From contig JAUCGD010000016.1 of the NCBI GenBank assembly GCA_030377945.1, positions 1 to 35,157 of the forward strand: a DNA stretch of 35,157 nucleotides, given 5' to 3'. Under the pieces are notes generated by a model that was not told the origin of the DNA, searched no databases, and saw only the letters and a program-made list of their open reading frames with translations. The position numbers and the translations under genes were made by a program. Positions 15,759 through 23,594 of the stretch are shown here, piece by piece. Source of the stretch: Desulfobacterales bacterium HSG17. GTDB taxonomy: Bacteria; Desulfobacterota; Desulfobacteria; Desulfobacterales; Desulfococcaceae. Position 1 is the stretch's first letter, and each line of letters begins with the position of its first letter.

Positions 15759-16784
15759 ATGATGCTACAGACGTATACCATATGTGATCAGATAAAAATC
15801 ACCGATAGAAGAAAACCAATTCTGATATTGATCGTATTCATGATTTTATCCTTTCAGACAGCAGTGAAACAAGCACAGGGCGAAGATGCGGAAGAAGCAT
15901 TCATTGATGGGGTTATTACCTCAGGTAGGTGTCAAGATTATGAAAATAACTGGGGGCTGAGCGAGAAGAAGAAAAGCCCGGAAAAAGGATATTCTTTATA
16001 TTATCAAGGGCGCTGTGCACTTGCCAGCAACGATGCCCATATGGCCAAGGGGCATTTTCAGCAAGCCCTGAAACACCGCAATGATTTTGTCGAGGCATTG
16101 TTTTGGCTGGGAGTCACTCATTGGGCCCTGCTTGAGTTTGAAAATGAAAGAATTCATTACGAAAAGGCCCTGCATCTAAATCCGGATCATACCCCATCTC
16201 TGTTATATTTGGGGCATCACTACCTGGATCAAGGTGAGTGGCAGAAAGCGATTCAATTATATCAAAAGGTATTGAAAATAAAACCGGATCAAGCCACGGC
16301 AATGTATAATTTGTCCCTTGCCTATGCCAGGCAGGGAGATACGAGTGCTGAAGAAAAAATATTGCAGCGATATCTTGATGTCTATCGATCTGGTGAAGAA
16401 TCCATAAAAGCATTGAATCGATTGAATCAAAAGGGAAATTTTTCTTATCGTGGTATATGGATCAATAAACGCCTGTTCATAATACCGGCTGTCTCATTTG
16501 AAAGTGGGAGCGCTGAATTTTCTGAAGAACAATTTCACAAAGTGGAAAATATCGCTGAAATTTTGCAAAAAGCAGATGCGCAGACAATTTTTCTGGTGGT
16601 GTATGTAGAAGCTAATGAACCTCTTGCCAAGCAAAGGGCATTACGGATCAAAGATTTATTTCAGGAAAAGTATCGGGTTTTGTTTCAGACAAGCTGGTTT
16701 GGTGAAGCAGAGACGATTAGATTGAATAATAAAAGTATTCATTTGTCCGCATCGGTCAAATGGATTGTCCAGCAGGAGCAATAA
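15759..16784 (+). CDS. Exported TPR protein with OmpA-like C-terminus, paralog of the operon's first gene
   Basis: This protein of about 341 residues has an N-terminal signal segment (RKPILILIVFMILSF, cleavage near AQG-ED), four to five TPR repeats, and a C-terminal domain related to OmpA. It matches the lipoprotein at 12742-13737 along most of its length. Examples are NQKGNFSYRGIWINKR against NRKGNFNYRNFLIGKR, and LAKQRALRIKD against LAKKRALAIKK. Unlike that paralog, it lacks a lipobox and is probably a soluble periplasmic or membrane-tethered form. ATG 15759 is chosen, but GTG 15750 and ATG 15762 are equally possible because no clear ribosome site stands before any of them. The stop codon overlaps the next gene's ATG (TAATG). 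Confidence 0.65.
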   Translation: MMLQTYTICDQIKITDRRKPILILIVFMILSFQTAVKQAQGEDAEEAFIDGVITSGRCQDYENNWGLSEKKKSPEKGYSLYYQGRCALASNDAHMAKGHFQQALKHRNDFVEALFWLGVTHWALLEFENERIHYEKALHLNPDHTPSLLYLGHHYLDQGEWQKAIQLYQKVLKIKPDQATAMYNLSLAYARQGDTSAEEKILQRYLDVYRSGEESIKALNRLNQKGNFSYRGIWINKRLFIIPAVSFESGSAEFSEEQFHKVENIAEILQKADAQTIFLVVYVEANEPLAKQRALRIKDLFQEKYRVLFQTSWFGEAETIRLNNKSIHLSASVKWIVQQEQ

Positions 16785-17653
16785 TGGGAGAATTTAAAAT
16801 GTGTAAGCAAGGGAATGGTTTTACAAAAAACTGGCGATGTTTGTTTTTCGCACTATTGTTCGGGTTGGTCATCTGCATTGGCAGTCTGCCTGTTGCAGCC
16901 CAAGAAACGGATACCGAGACCGGAGAAACCGGTGAGGAGGGTGTCGTTAAAGGGGATGAACCGGTATTTAAAAATGTTGCTGAAGCCGATAAAGTTGAAA
17001 ATCTATCAGAGGCCTGGGCTGCACAACTTGATCCTGAATTAAAGGAAAAATTGGATGCGGAACAAGCCGCCGGCGACGAGGTTGAACGATTAGAGACAGA
17101 AGGAGCACCTCAGGAAGAAATTGATGCTGCTAAAGCCGAGTTTGATGACGCTCAAACAGCTGTGGCCGAGGCTTTTGGAGATGTCGCCCTGGGTGACCCG
17201 GATGATATTATGGAAATGCGGGAAAGCGGAATGGGATGGGGGCAGATTGCCCATGAGTTGAATGTTCATCCGAGTGTATTGGGGCGCGGCCATCAGAAAA
17301 CAAATCGATGGCAAGAACAAGAGGGAATTGATTCTGAAACCGGCGAAACTGACCCTGAAACTGAAATTGAAACTGCAACCAAAAGAGATTTAAAGCGCGG
17401 CATGAGCGGCAACAAACATGGTCTTTCCGTCAGCGGGGATAACTCAAGGGACGGTGGTAAATCCATGGGGGTCGATAAGGTCAAGGAATCCAAAGGCAAA
17501 TCGGTTGAGCGCAAGGAAAGTAAAAAGTCATCTGGTGGCAGCAGTGTTTCCAAGGGAAATAATGGGAAATCCAATTCAGGAAACGCCAACAGCAATAAAG
17601 GCGGAAATTCTAAAGGGAAGTCCAAAGGGAATTCCAAAAATAAGAAAAAATAA
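16784..17653 (+). CDS. Exported protein with GMGWGQIAHEL motif and basic low-complexity tail
   Basis: I do not know the function of this protein of about 289 residues. After a signal peptide ending near PVAA-QE comes an acidic Thr/Glu-rich stretch and an Ala/Glu-rich helical region. At about 141-170 there is a distinctive segment, MRESGMGWGQIAHELNVHP followed by SVLGRGH. It resembles a small helix-turn-helix-like motif I have seen in other exported proteins of Proteobacteria. The C-terminal third is a Gly/Ser/Asn/Lys-rich, strongly basic, probably disordered tail. Such a tail could bind nucleic acid, anionic polysaccharide or the cell wall. The start at 16784 is coupled to the preceding stop. 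ATG 16799, with GGGAG at 16786-16790, is the alternative. It is the last gene of the ECF operon. Confidence 0.6.
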   Translation: MGEFKMCKQGNGFTKNWRCLFFALLFGLVICIGSLPVAAQETDTETGETGEEGVVKGDEPVFKNVAEADKVENLSEAWAAQLDPELKEKLDAEQAAGDEVERLETEGAPQEEIDAAKAEFDDAQTAVAEAFGDVALGDPDDIMEMRESGMGWGQIAHELNVHPSVLGRGHQKTNRWQEQEGIDSETGETDPETEIETATKRDLKRGMSGNKHGLSVSGDNSRDGGKSMGVDKVKESKGKSVERKESKKSSGGSSVSKGNNGKSNSGNANSNKGGNSKGKSKGNSKNKKK

Positions 17654-17678
17654 TTGAATTTGTAGATATCTTTTTTAG

Positions 17679-17717
17679 AAAACCGCTGTATGATTTTTAT
17701 AATCATGCAGCGGTTTT
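17679..17717. terminator. Bidirectional terminator between convergent operons
   Basis: A 16-base-pair stem with one T-G wobble (17679-17694 with 17702-17717, core ACCGCTG/CAGCGGT) encloses a 7-base loop. The stem ends in AAAA and TTTT, with further T-rich sequence on the plus strand, so it can end transcripts in both directions. It lies between the ECF operon (plus) and the dsbA-like selenoprotein gene (minus). Confidence 0.85.
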
Positions 17718-17741
17718 ATTTTTGATAGTTTTGTTTTTGAA

Positions 17742-18593
17742 TTATTGGTTAGATGATCGGGAGACTTCCTGATCAATGGCCTGCTGTAAATCCGGCAAGG
17801 ACCTTTTTCTTTGGAGTTTGCCATTGATAAAAATGGCGGGAACTCCTCTAACTCCTGCTTTGACGCCATCTTGGATATCTTTTTGAACCTGTTGCAAATA
17901 TTTGGGGTTATCCATTTTTTCCTTGAATTCAGATGGATTGAACCCTAACCCTTTAGCGGATTCAAGGATAAAGGCATCGTTAATTTTTTTATAATTTTTA
18001 AGTAGGTGGTCATGGAAGGGCCAAAATTGATCGGTTTCAGAAGCCGCAAGGGCTGCAAGGGCTGCCTGAAGGGCATACTGATGGCTTTTTAAAGGAAAGT
18101 TTTTATATACAAGTTTCATTTTCTCAGGATTTTTCTCAAACAACTGCTTGAGTACCGGCGAGAGCCGGGCGCAGTACGGTCATTGAAAATCACTGAATAC
18201 CACCACTTCCACCGGCGCATCCTGCTTGCCAAGGGTTGGAGACCCTTTTGTATCAATTTGAACGGGGATAGCAAAATAGAGCACCTGAGCGGTCTTTTTT
18301 TCTTTACTGCTGATTAAAATGGTATTGTCATTGGGGCCGGGAGTAATTTTTGAAATATGGGTACCCACTTGGATCTTTTCACGAAAAGTCCCGCCGGCAT
18401 CATAAATAAGAATATCACCAACATCCGTCAGCACAAAAGTGAACTTGCCGCTTTTCGAGATCGCCATGTCCAGAGGCTGATTTTCCAGTTGGATTGTTTT
18501 ATTAATGTTCCATTCGATCGAAGCGTGGGACTCCATTCCAAAAAAACCGAGTAAGAGTAATCCGGAAACCAATATTGCCTTCAATTTTTTCAT
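17742..18593 (-). CDS. DsbA-like thiol oxidoreductase, selenoprotein with in-frame UGA (active site Sec-Pro-Tyr-Cys)
   Basis: Read through the TGA at 18180-18182, this is one 283-residue protein. A signal peptide (residues 1 to about 24) is followed by a beta-rich segment of roughly 90 residues that looks like propeller blades. A DsbA/thioredoxin-like domain begins near residue 118 (LGKQDAPVEVVVFSDFQ). The TGA is codon 138 and falls exactly on the first catalytic Cys of the C-P-Y-C motif, giving U-PYC. Downstream, the same frame continues for 145 residues with normal family features: FPLKSHQYA, a WPFHDHL helix and the cis-Pro loop GVRGVPAIFING (Pro near 252). The start ATG is preceded by AAGGAG at 7 bases. 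An annotation without selenocysteine would split it into two false genes. It lies downstream of pilY1, separated by a terminator, so it has its own promoter or depends on read-through. The likely role is disulfide exchange in the periplasm. Confidence 0.88.
18147..18182 (-). promoter_or_regulatory. Sec UGA codon and candidate bacterial SECIS hairpin
   Basis: The UGA (18182-18180) is followed on the minus strand by a GC-rich segment able to fold within the SelB window. One fold pairs CCGGC with GCCGG (18168-18164 with 18059+100 to 18155, that is 18159-18155) around a UCUC loop. It is extended by GUA/UAC at 18177-18175 and 18054+100 to 18152, that is 18154-18152. A second fold pairs ACCG with CGGU and GCG with CGC, leaving a loop that contains GG, as in known bacterial SECIS loops. 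I cannot tell which is real without energy calculation. Confidence 0.55.
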
Positions 18594-18610
18594 ACAGCTT
18601 CTCCTTAATA

Positions 18611-18657
18611 TTAAAAAAAAGACTACCCGGCTGAACATAACCAGTTGGGTAGTCTTT
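18611..18657 (-). terminator. Rho-independent terminator after pilY1
   Basis: On the minus strand a perfect 11-base-pair stem AAAGACTACCC/GGGTAGTCTTT (18657-18647 with 18628-18618) is followed by a run of T residues (complement of 18613-18620). It ends the minor-pilin/pilY1 transcript just upstream of the selenoprotein gene, whose ribosome site lies within 20 bases of it. Confidence 0.88.
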
Positions 18658-18690
18658 GTCTATCTGTTTATAATATTATCGAATTAGGTG

Positions 18691-21600
18691 CTATCGCAAT
18701 CCTTTCCAGCTTGTTCGTCCGGTTTTGTAATTACCGATGGGTAAATTGACCATTGGAATTTCAACAATTGCTCCGGTACTGGTTTGGGCAAATGCCTTGG
18801 CTCCTTCCTCTGCACCCACATGGAGATTGGGCGTGATGGCCATGCCCCTGCCAAGTGAGAGCCGGCCCACGGAAGTAGCCGTTTCACCTTCACCCTCCAC
18901 ACCTTTGTCATCTCCAAATACCGGTGCATACCAGGCTGTTCCGGTTTTATAATATAAGCCGTAAAGGTATGAATTCCCTTCCGATCCACATGTAAGACCG
19001 GATGGCAGATAGGTAGTAAAAGCCAACAAACCGCCGAGAAGGGTGCCCTGTCCAAGATTTCGTTCATAGTTATCCGTGAAATCTTTTTTCCAACCATCAG
19101 TATACGTATCCACATAGGTTTCAAGGTCACCCAGAGTGGTAATTTCCGCTCCGTTTAGTTTTGGTAGAACACAACCAACATCGGACTCACACCTTACATC
19201 TGCATCTATTTCCGTCAGAATACCGGTCACCGGAACCAAGCCGCGGTCACCGACTGCCGTTTCTGAGCCATCAGCCGTCTCATTTTCCAGAGCATCCCAG
19301 GTAAAACTCCCATTTTCAACCGGCTCCTTTAGGCCGTAAAAGGTTTCCGTTTTTCCACTGGAGGGGTCGGGGTCGTTCTTGTCTTCCGCATCAAAATATC
19401 GGCCTGTGCCAAAATAAACCCAGTAATCGAATCCATCATACCCAATGCTCGGGGCAGACGTTATCGGACGGCCAACATCTAGCATAATACCCGGTGCCGT
19501 CCATAGATTTGATATGGATTCATCTGTGGGGATGCGATAGAAATTTCCATCCCAAGCATCCCAGGTTCCTTCAACGGTCCCAAAATATAGAACATCCGCC
19601 TTGAAATCCAGATCATAATCCACCGCAATGGGATCTGAAACAAAACCGGTGGGTGAGGTTGCGGTAAGGTCATAGCTACCGGCGCCAAAATTCGGACTTC
19701 CCAGGGCAGGGACAGAGTTTGGGATGCGGAATGGTTGTGGTGTTCCTGCAATCAGATTCGCCAATGGGAATACACCGATTTTAGCAGAGTCGCTGCTGGT
19801 GCCGTCGAAAGCATCCGGTCCACTGCCCAGCAGAAGGTACCATTGATCATTAGCACCCTCGCTTTCATCAATATCTTCGGTTCTGGGATCATCCAGGGTT
19901 TTAATAGGAACCACCACCGGAATATTGGTGGCAAAACCAATATCTATGTTGCTGGCCGGGTCATAGGTCAATTCTCCCAATAATGCCGGTGGATTTTCCG
20001 GATCTGTAATATCAATTACTACATAGGAAGAAGTAAATACCCGGCTGTCGACCGAAGCATCCGCATCTGCGGAAACTTTGTTGCCACCCATTCGCATCCC
20101 GGCGACCAGTATGGTTCCCCACCCATTGGGGTGAGTGGCGTCATTCGGGAAAATCTGCACATCAAAAATACTGGGCTTGAGATCCACATAATACTGGTGC
20201 TCATAGTCCTCAGCCGTCAGGCATTGCAGATGAGGCAACAGGTTATAGGGCACATACGCCCAAAGCTCCGCGCCTAAAGCAGGGCCGCTATCACTTCCGC
20301 AAGATCCACCCGAAGGAGCGGAAAGGCAGAATTTATTAAGATCAGCCGAGAAAAAACCACCGTTAACCGCGTGAATCATACCGTCATTGCCGCCGAAATA
20401 AATCACATTACGGCGATCCTTGTACTGGTTGTAAAATTTCGCGTAAGATGCATCCTTGTAAATCAGGTGATACCCTTCCGCCGGTCGCCCCACTGCTGTT
20501 GGTGTGGAATAAATAATATCCCCCAACCGCCATGTGATGGTATCCGGATCACCGGCAATGGTGAAATTATCCGGTGTATTCAGCTCCCGTGATCTAAGGC
20601 CGCTTGAATCTTTACCCCTCACCCAGTTGACGATAGCGTCTACTTGAGCATCAGTCGTCACGCCAAAATCAGTGGGTACCGATTTACGAGCCACATCTGC
20701 CACGGATACGTCCAGGTCCTCCCAATTTGTTGAGGCAACAAAGGGGATCAGCTCGCTGTCATCACCATAGGCAACTCCATCATTATCAATGTCATTCCAA
20801 GTATAAATAATTCGTTCTTTGACCAAGGAAATCAGATCCGTCCGATTGGTTTCTATATCTGAAACATCTGCCAGCCATTCAGATGCAGACCAAAGGTAGT
20901 TAACGCTATCTAAGCCCACAATAGTGCCGCTGCAATTGCCGTTACCATCAAATGTGCCGTAGCAGACCTTGGTTTCATTATCGGATTCATCAAAATAGAA
21001 TGTGACTTGATTGTCTCCTGAGTCCAGGGTTCGATTTCCATTGGTATCTTCATATTGGTTACCCGAAGCATCCACGAAAAGGGAATGTACTTCTCCGGCC
21101 CAGGTCACATCCGGCTTATCAGTCGGTCCCAATAGGCTTGGCCAGAAAATGGCCTGATAAATGGCGCCTTCCCCGCTTCTGGTGGCGGCTATGACCGAAG
21201 CCGCTGACCCGGCAGAGGCACTGGTGCGGATCAGGTTAAATATTGTTGTAAGATCCTCCTCTAATTGGGTTGGATTGCTGGCAAAGTACGGAGCCGTGGT
21301 TCCACCATTGGCAGCCGCATTCTCCAGAAGGGTTTTGGGGCTACATTCCCCGCTCCCTTCATCGCGAATGGTACCGGCGACAACAAAATAGGTTTTGAGA
21401 TTCTGATAAGCTTCGTTATCAGGCCCGGTAACACTGAATAGGTCCGTACCGGTCTGGGCATAATGAGACAAGTCGTCCAGAAATGTGCTGCCGAATAGAT
21501 CCCCACATCCGGAAGTATTATCCGTATCTGGATCCTTTCGGTCAGCGTTGGCGGCAAACTCCATCATATCCTCATTCTGGTCGGCGGTGGAGGCGCCTTC

Positions 21601-23514
21601 AGTAATGACCAGAATATTGTTGTCCTGACACCAGTCCGTACAGGGGAAGTCTGGATCACTCCCAGTGGAAATATCGAACTTTTCATCCAGTAAACCATAA
21701 TTTTCCGTATAATAGGCAATGGCGGAATAGAGAGCTTCAGCAAGGGGGGTCCAGGAATCCGCTTTTATTCCGTTAATGGCGGTTACAAGGCTTTCTGAAT
21801 GGGTGGTTACACCCTCTTCATCCATATCGATTTCAACAAGAACCTGGCCACCGTCATGGTTTGTTGCAGCATCACAGTTCTTATTGATGTGTGTGTTGGA
21901 GGTGTCGCATTCACTCAAGGAGCCATCAGCATTGAATTTCATGGCACCGATGCGGATATCATCGGCATAATCCTGGATCAGGCCGGAAGGCGTTGTATCC
22001 TCGCTGAGACGCCCCACCAGAGTGGCGATGGGATCACCCAACTGACCTTCAGCCCCGGTATCGGTGATCATGGCCGGCAGGTTCCAGGTCTCTCCGGTGG
22101 AAGTAGTAAGATCACTGGGATCGATTACTTCAGGCACCTGGGCAACACCACAAAACGCCTTTAACCGATCAACTACGCAAGAGTCATTATCATCATAGGC
22201 ATCACCCCCGGTATACCCGTTGGACACTCCGGCATCCCATTCGCCAGGTACAACCCCGCCCGAACAATCACCCGTGGTTTTATCTTCCCATTTGCTTCCG
22301 GGGCACTTATTGTTTTTCCAACCATCACATACTTCAACCAGGTTGCCATCATCACAGCGTTCATTCACTGCAAAATTATAACCATCACAAGAGACGGTTG
22401 AGCAAGTTGGATCACCGATCGGGTCTTTCCAACAGCGACCTATATAATCATCAGCGCAGACATAAGCAGGGCTGCTCGGATCAATATCGTCGGAGTGGAT
22501 AAAATCCTCGTAAACATTTTGGCACTGGTTTTGTAACGAAGTGACATGCTGGATCTTATCATCATCCTTCCAGCCGTGCTCGTCAGCATACCAGCAGGAT
22601 TGAACGGCCTGATTGTATGAACCATTGACATTGCCGGTATAACTTGACCCACTGCCCGTAGTATCATACTGCATGCATTTGTTAATCGCGGTCTTGAGCT
22701 GGCCAAGGGATGTGTTTTCAGCAGCCATCAGATCGATGGCTTCCTGGCAATATTCTGAATTAAAAGGGTCCTCATTCACTTGGAATAAATCGATGACGGT
22801 GGTTTCGGATTCGAGGCCTAACCCGTCGACGTCATCTGAATTCGGATGGACACCAAGGATTAAATAAAACGTGCTTGTGCCGTCTGAAACTTGTAATTGT
22901 TTAATAAATCGTCGTCCTGAGCAGCCTCGGTTTTCAGAGGTCAGGTAATCATTTGCGGCATCATATTTGCCGCCGGTCAGGATCTCTTTCTGGATGTCGA
23001 ATTTGGATGACGTGGCCCAGTTCCAGAAGTTTCCTTTGGCTTTGATTTTAACAGTATTCGAATCCGTTGAAACATAGAGTTTGACATCTGTTGAATAATA
23101 ATAGTTTCCGCCCGTTGGATCGTAAGCTGTGTCATCGGATTCAGCAAAGTGGTTTGAGGCCGCGATATATTCATACCAGGTGCCCAGGTCAAAGTACCCG
23201 GCATACCAAGTGCTGTCCGCACTTGAATCATAGGTCGTATAGCTTGAGGTAAAAGTGGTTCCATCATAGCGCCCATCAACGCATGTTGATGCATCGTCAC
23301 TACTATCAATATAGGCCATATCATACATACTGCCGGAGTTATCAATGATCAGCAGCAGATTGGGGTCCACCCCGGCGGACAGGAAGGGAGGTACGGCAAA
23401 GTTATCCGAACAGGAAGCATCGGCAGCCAGCGCTTGTCCATAAAACAAGCTGCATAGCAATGAAAACAGAATCAATAATAATGCCCCTCGCATTTTTATT
23501 TGAATATTATTCAT
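18691..23514 (-). CDS. pilY1: PilY1-like type IV pilus tip adhesin, Cys-rich
   Basis: PilY1/PilC proteins sit at the tip of type IV pili and act in adhesion, pilus priming and surface sensing. This 1607-residue protein has a signal peptide (cleavage near ALA-ADA) and a von Willebrand A-like start with a MIDAS motif (DNSGS, residues 58-62). The C-terminal half matches the PilC beta-propeller domain: YFGGNDGMIHAVNGG, ELWAYVPYNLLPHL, and a calcium-loop-like segment DYDLDFKADVLYFGT. I count about 31 Cys, most in the N-terminal half. A cluster around residues 330-460 (SCDGYN, ERCDDGN, EVCDGW, NKCPGS) suggests a disulfide-bonded insertion in the vWA domain. It is the last gene of the minor-pilin operon, with AGGAG before its ATG. 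Confidence 0.93.
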   Translation of the reverse strand: MNNIQIKMRGALLLILFSLLCSLFYGQALAADASCSDNFAVPPFLSAGVDPNLLLIIDNSGSMYDMAYIDSSDDASTCVDGRYDGTTFTSSYTTYDSSADSTWYAGYFDLGTWYEYIAASNHFAESDDTAYDPTGGNYYYSTDVKLYVSTDSNTVKIKAKGNFWNWATSSKFDIQKEILTGGKYDAANDYLTSENRGCSGRRFIKQLQVSDGTSTFYLILGVHPNSDDVDGLGLESETTVIDLFQVNEDPFNSEYCQEAIDLMAAENTSLGQLKTAINKCMQYDTTGSGSSYTGNVNGSYNQAVQSCWYADEHGWKDDDKIQHVTSLQNQCQNVYEDFIHSDDIDPSSPAYVCADDYIGRCWKDPIGDPTCSTVSCDGYNFAVNERCDDGNLVEVCDGWKNNKCPGSKWEDKTTGDCSGGVVPGEWDAGVSNGYTGGDAYDDNDSCVVDRLKAFCGVAQVPEVIDPSDLTTSTGETWNLPAMITDTGAEGQLGDPIATLVGRLSEDTTPSGLIQDYADDIRIGAMKFNADGSLSECDTSNTHINKNCDAATNHDGGQVLVEIDMDEEGVTTHSESLVTAINGIKADSWTPLAEALYSAIAYYTENYGLLDEKFDISTGSDPDFPCTDWCQDNNILVITEGASTADQNEDMMEFAANADRKDPDTDNTSGCGDLFGSTFLDDLSHYAQTGTDLFSVTGPDNEAYQNLKTYFVVAGTIRDEGSGECSPKTLLENAAANGGTTAPYFASNPTQLEEDLTTIFNLIRTSASAGSAASVIAATRSGEGAIYQAIFWPSLLGPTDKPDVTWAGEVHSLFVDASGNQYEDTNGNRTLDSGDNQVTFYFDESDNETKVCYGTFDGNGNCSGTIVGLDSVNYLWSASEWLADVSDIETNRTDLISLVKERIIYTWNDIDNDGVAYGDDSELIPFVASTNWEDLDVSVADVARKSVPTDFGVTTDAQVDAIVNWVRGKDSSGLRSRELNTPDNFTIAGDPDTITWRLGDIIYSTPTAVGRPAEGYHLIYKDASYAKFYNQYKDRRNVIYFGGNDGMIHAVNGGFFSADLNKFCLSAPSGGSCGSDSGPALGAELWAYVPYNLLPHLQCLTAEDYEHQYYVDLKPSIFDVQIFPNDATHPNGWGTILVAGMRMGGNKVSADADASVDSRVFTSSYVVIDITDPENPPALLGELTYDPASNIDIGFATNIPVVVPIKTLDDPRTEDIDESEGANDQWYLLLGSGPDAFDGTSSDSAKIGVFPLANLIAGTPQPFRIPNSVPALGSPNFGAGSYDLTATSPTGFVSDPIAVDYDLDFKADVLYFGTVEGTWDAWDGNFYRIPTDESISNLWTAPGIMLDVGRPITSAPSIGYDGFDYWVYFGTGRYFDAEDKNDPDPSSGKTETFYGLKEPVENGSFTWDALENETADGSETAVGDRGLVPVTGILTEIDADVRCESDVGCVLPKLNGAEITTLGDLETYVDTYTDGWKKDFTDNYERNLGQGTLLGGLLAFTTYLPSGLTCGSEGNSYLYGLYYKTGTAWYAPVFGDDKGVEGEGETATSVGRLSLGRGMAITPNLHVGAEEGAKAFAQTSTGAIVEIPMVNLPIGNYKTGRTSWKGLR

Positions 23515-23594
23515 GGTTTAATCTCCTGCTGTTAAGTGCGGTATAAGCACGAAAATATTATAAATATTAAGAATAATCATTTTAAGATGGGCAC

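Noticed and set aside
17742..18638. Reading the DsbA-like gene as a pseudogene or as two separate genes
   Set aside because: The only interruption is a TGA at the exact position of the first active-site Cys. The downstream part is intact, has no further stops or frameshifts, and lacks its own start with a ribosome site.
21799..22164. Long plus-strand open frame inside pilY1
   Set aside because: It lies wholly within the strongly supported pilY1 coding region, on the opposite strand, and has no family resemblance or ribosome site.
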